10,000 bases of DNA, taken from the NCBI GenBank assembly GCA_009663005.1, contig CM018888.1, positions 11,822,332-11,832,331 of the forward strand, written 5' to 3'. Below the pieces are notes generated by a model. It made no database searches, was not told the origin of the DNA, and saw only the letters and a program-made list of their open reading frames with translations. Origin of the DNA: Actinidia chinensis. Taxonomy: Eukaryota > Streptophyta > Magnoliopsida > Ericales > Actinidiaceae. A program made the position numbers and the translations under genes. Below, piece by piece: positions 8,011 through 10,000 of the stretch (positions within the stretch are counted from its first letter, which is position 1; the number at the start of each line of letters is the position of its first letter).

Positions 8011-8239
8011 TTACAGTGACAACGAAGCCACTGGTAGTTCCGTACCAATCATGATATGGCGAAAAAAAAAAAAAAATCAGGGGGGGGATAATCGGTGTAT
8101 GGAGATGGGGACGATCTCTTCAGAGCTTGGTGTTATCGGTTTATATGGGTTGCAGGGGAGTGGTTCCATTTCCTCTCTCAAGACTCTGGTCGTCACCATG
8201 TTGTAATTGCTATTGGGTGGGCGGAACTGAAGAAGGTTT

Positions 8240-8910
8240 CGACCATCTGGCGAGATGAAGCATGCATGCCACTTTCTGATCGCCCTTGATCTCGCCAATC
8301 CTGTTAGGGTGGAAAAACTTAGCTTCAGGTGATAAGTCGAGGTGATCGCCCTGAGTCCCTCCCAAAGTGGTCGACCCAGGATGCATTATAAGGTGAGGGG
8401 CAGTCTACCACAATAAAATCCTGCACACGGTGTATGGTGTGGTTAGCCCCCGAGGGTTATTGGCAAGTTTATCCTCCCACGGGGTGCGTGTATTCCCTCC
8501 AAATCCGATCAGGGGGTATGAAAAAGGTGCAAAGTGGTGCAGCCCAATTTCATTTTTTCGAATGCCGAGATGAACAAGAGATATCTGCCGAACTCCCATG
8601 TCGATCAAACTCCTCTGGACGTTGAAATTGGCAAATGGACGGCGAGATGACCAAGGCCTCGCCGTGGGGTAGATGCCAAGCCTCTCAAATCATTCATTGT
8701 GAAGGTGATAAGGCGTTTGATCAGCTAAACAACTGATGGGAGTGAAACTTTCTTACTCGGCCGTCTATGGGCACTTTTGGCATGTCTTTGTCCATGGATG
8801 GAAGTCGGAATAAACGCCCGATCCGAAACCTCCAGGGATTTGGTTGTTACCCCCGCGTGGGTCTGTTATCGCCGTATCTTCTTAGGGGGAGTTGGGTGGT
8901 GGGCGAGCGG
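8240..8910 (-). pseudogene. Aspartic protease and gag-protease linker
   Basis: The retroviral-type aspartic protease cleaves the gag-pol polyprotein. The linker holds GGNNQIPGGFGSG (about 8860-8820). ANFNVQRSLID leads to the active site: DMG at 8602-8594 in one frame and GSSADI (8597-8581) one frame over, corresponding to the DTGSSAD motif, with Thr replaced by Met and a one-base shift inside it. FSYPLIGFGGNT follows at about 8520, matching the flap region. IGEIKGDQK at 8299-8273 is a well-kept block after the protease, before the RT linker. A run of 15 A (8062-8076) and one of 8 G (8080-8087) lie in the linker to RT. Confidence 0.82.
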
Positions 8911-8919
8911 CTATATACT

Positions 8920-9840
8920 TCCTCAGGTTAAACACTCTTAATGAGGCGGCGATTTGTTCTTTCAGTTGAAAGCAGTCCTCAGTATGTCCGTGGTCCGGTG
9001 AAATTCAAGTTATTGTTCCTGTTCCTCTTCTGGGGAGTAGTTTTGAATCTTTCCGGGCATTTGACGAAATATTAGTGCTTAATTTCTGGAGTACTTGGGC
9101 AACGGGGGCGTTGAGTGGTGGAAGAGTACACGCTCAGGTCGGCGAGGAGGGGTGCGAGGACGCTATCATTGGATCGTTTGGGGATCCGGTCAGGTCTTCT
9201 CTGTATCGTTCTTCCCTTAATCAGTTTCGGCCTCGTATAAGGTTCCTTTCTCTTTTGATCATACTCCCTAGTCGCCTTCGTTTGGGCTCGGCCAATCCTC
9301 TGCGGCGATATACTTTGTCTGGCTTTGCTCTGGAGTGCGATAAAGTTTCAGGAACGTTTTGGAAAGGGAGTCCGAACAGCGGGCCAGGTCGGTAGTCCTT
9401 CCATTCATAGTATGATTATTACCTTGTCGCTGGGATCCTCGAGCTTCTAGAATAAGCTGATTGAATCGTTTCACGAAGTCTTCCAAGCTCGATGTATCTT
9501 TTTGATGAACGGTGAAAAAAAGGGGAGAAGCATTCTTTTGGCGATTTATGCAGCTCATGAAATTGGCGACGAAGAGTCGACTGAGATCGCCAAAGGAATA
9601 ATGGTCCCTGGCGACAGTTTTCGAACCATGACCTGGCGGGGTCCTTCAAAGTGGAGGAGAAAGCTTTGCATAACCTCGTAGAGCAACCTGGAGCGACAGC
9701 AGACTCTTGTTAGCGTCCAAGGGCCATCGATCTGTTTTTTACTTCATAAAGGACAGAGCTGGGCGCGGGAGCTTGAACTTGAGAAATCAGAGCCCCTCAA
9801 TACCTATCTGGTGACGGCGGTCCCCCTGTCTGTGTAATAG
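8920..9840 (-). pseudogene. Gag remnant (retrotransposon gag domain and C-terminal part)
   Basis: Gag builds the virus-like particle. KAFSSTLKDPARSWF (9667-9623) and ENCRQG open the conserved gag domain. QKNASPLFFTVHQKDTSS, FVKRFNQLILEA, SDSLSKT and KYIAAEDWP follow in a second frame between 9558 and about 9290. The basic stretch around 9260-9150 (KRKEPYTRPKLIKGRT) is the usual charged C-terminal region. PPLNAPVAQVL (9121-9088), FVKCPERF and DCFQLKEQI (8977-8948) precede the protease linker. The cysteine knuckle expected just before DCFQLKEQI is reduced to the last Cys. Blocks farther right (GALISQVQ near 9800) look like the gag start but are weak. At least one frameshift separates the two main frames. 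Confidence 0.85.
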
Positions 9841-10000
9841 TGTGTCCACAGTTACTGGGGACCTGCCCGGGTTGATGGATCGAGCCGGGCGTCAACTCTC
9901 GAATTTTTTGTGAGGTGGACTTATCTCGTGCACTGATGTGGTAGTCTGCGAGGGCTCCTCCCCCTCCTCATATGGTTGGAGTTTTATAGTTCGGAGGAAC
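9841..10000 (-). other. Probable gag N-terminal or upstream region, not resolved
   Basis: The element continues to the right on the minus strand. No clear block, start codon or LTR/primer-binding site can be fixed here. The minus-strand sequence is proline- and serine-rich with stops, which would suit a variable gag N-terminus. Confidence 0.3.

Larger units (their letters stand above)
1..10000 (-). mobile_element. Degenerate Ty3/gypsy LTR retrotransposon, Tat lineage (Retand/Ogre-like), internal region
   Basis: Conserved blocks of gag, protease, reverse transcriptase, two RNase H domains and integrase follow one another on the minus strand from about 9840 to 4866, in the PR-RT-RH-INT order of Ty3/gypsy elements. 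Plus-strand antisense ORFs and short tandem repeats lie between the pol end and the left edge, as is known for the Tat lineage. All reading frames are broken by frameshifts and stops, so the copy is non-autonomous or dead, unless many of the breaks are assembly errors. No LTR ends, primer-binding site, polypurine tract or target duplication could be fixed, so the coordinates only mean that the element seems to cover the window. Assigning 2253-10000 to the element is strong. Assigning 1-1870 to the same insertion is weaker, because that part could belong to a second, older copy. Confidence 0.85.

Noticed and set aside
9075..9395. Plus-strand open frame of 106 residues
   Set aside because: It is the complement of gag blocks such as PPLNAPVAQVL and KYIAAEDWP, which are clearly coding on the minus strand.

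Overview
The window is plant nuclear DNA and appears to be filled by one old, mutated LTR retrotransposon of the Ty3/gypsy superfamily, Tat lineage (Retand/Ogre-like). The gag-pol strand is the minus strand. Read from right to left it carries gag remnants (about 9840-8920), aspartic protease (about 8660-8240), reverse transcriptase (about 8010-7180), a first degenerate RNase H (about 7170-6740), a second plant-type RNase H (about 6720-6130) and integrase with its C-terminal domain (6133 to about 4866). The order PR-RT-RH-INT marks Ty3/gypsy. The second RNase H and the antisense gene described below mark the Tat lineage. Every domain is recognisable from short conserved blocks, but these lie in alternating frames and are broken by stops. 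No intact polyprotein remains.

Left of pol, on the plus strand, lie two units arranged head to tail. Each runs promoter, antisense ORF (aORF), 3' end, tandem repeats. Unit 2 (about 2187-4464) has a TATA box, an ATG, a domain resembling Transposase_28 (Pfam 'putative gypsy type transposon', named from memory), a basic hinge, a coiled coil and a conserved C-terminal block. Unit 1 (about 437-1550) has its own TATA box, a basic hinge, the same C-terminal block and a clear AATAAA signal, but no Transposase_28-like part. Both keep a candidate intron of about 60 bases at a matching position. Each unit is followed by short tandem repeats built around GGCGATC: a 26-base period at 1758-1836 and a 33-base period at about 4625-4765. 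Extra antisense ORFs and a repeat-rich 3' region between pol and the 3' LTR are known for this lineage. Two aORF units in tandem are less expected.

Minus-strand pol and plus-strand aORF unit 2 converge on the repeat array at 4465-4866. Neither LTR, primer-binding site nor target-site duplication can be identified, so both element ends probably lie outside the window or are too decayed to see. No host gene, tRNA, rRNA or CRISPR was found. The host is a flowering plant by element type; the species cannot be named from the sequence.
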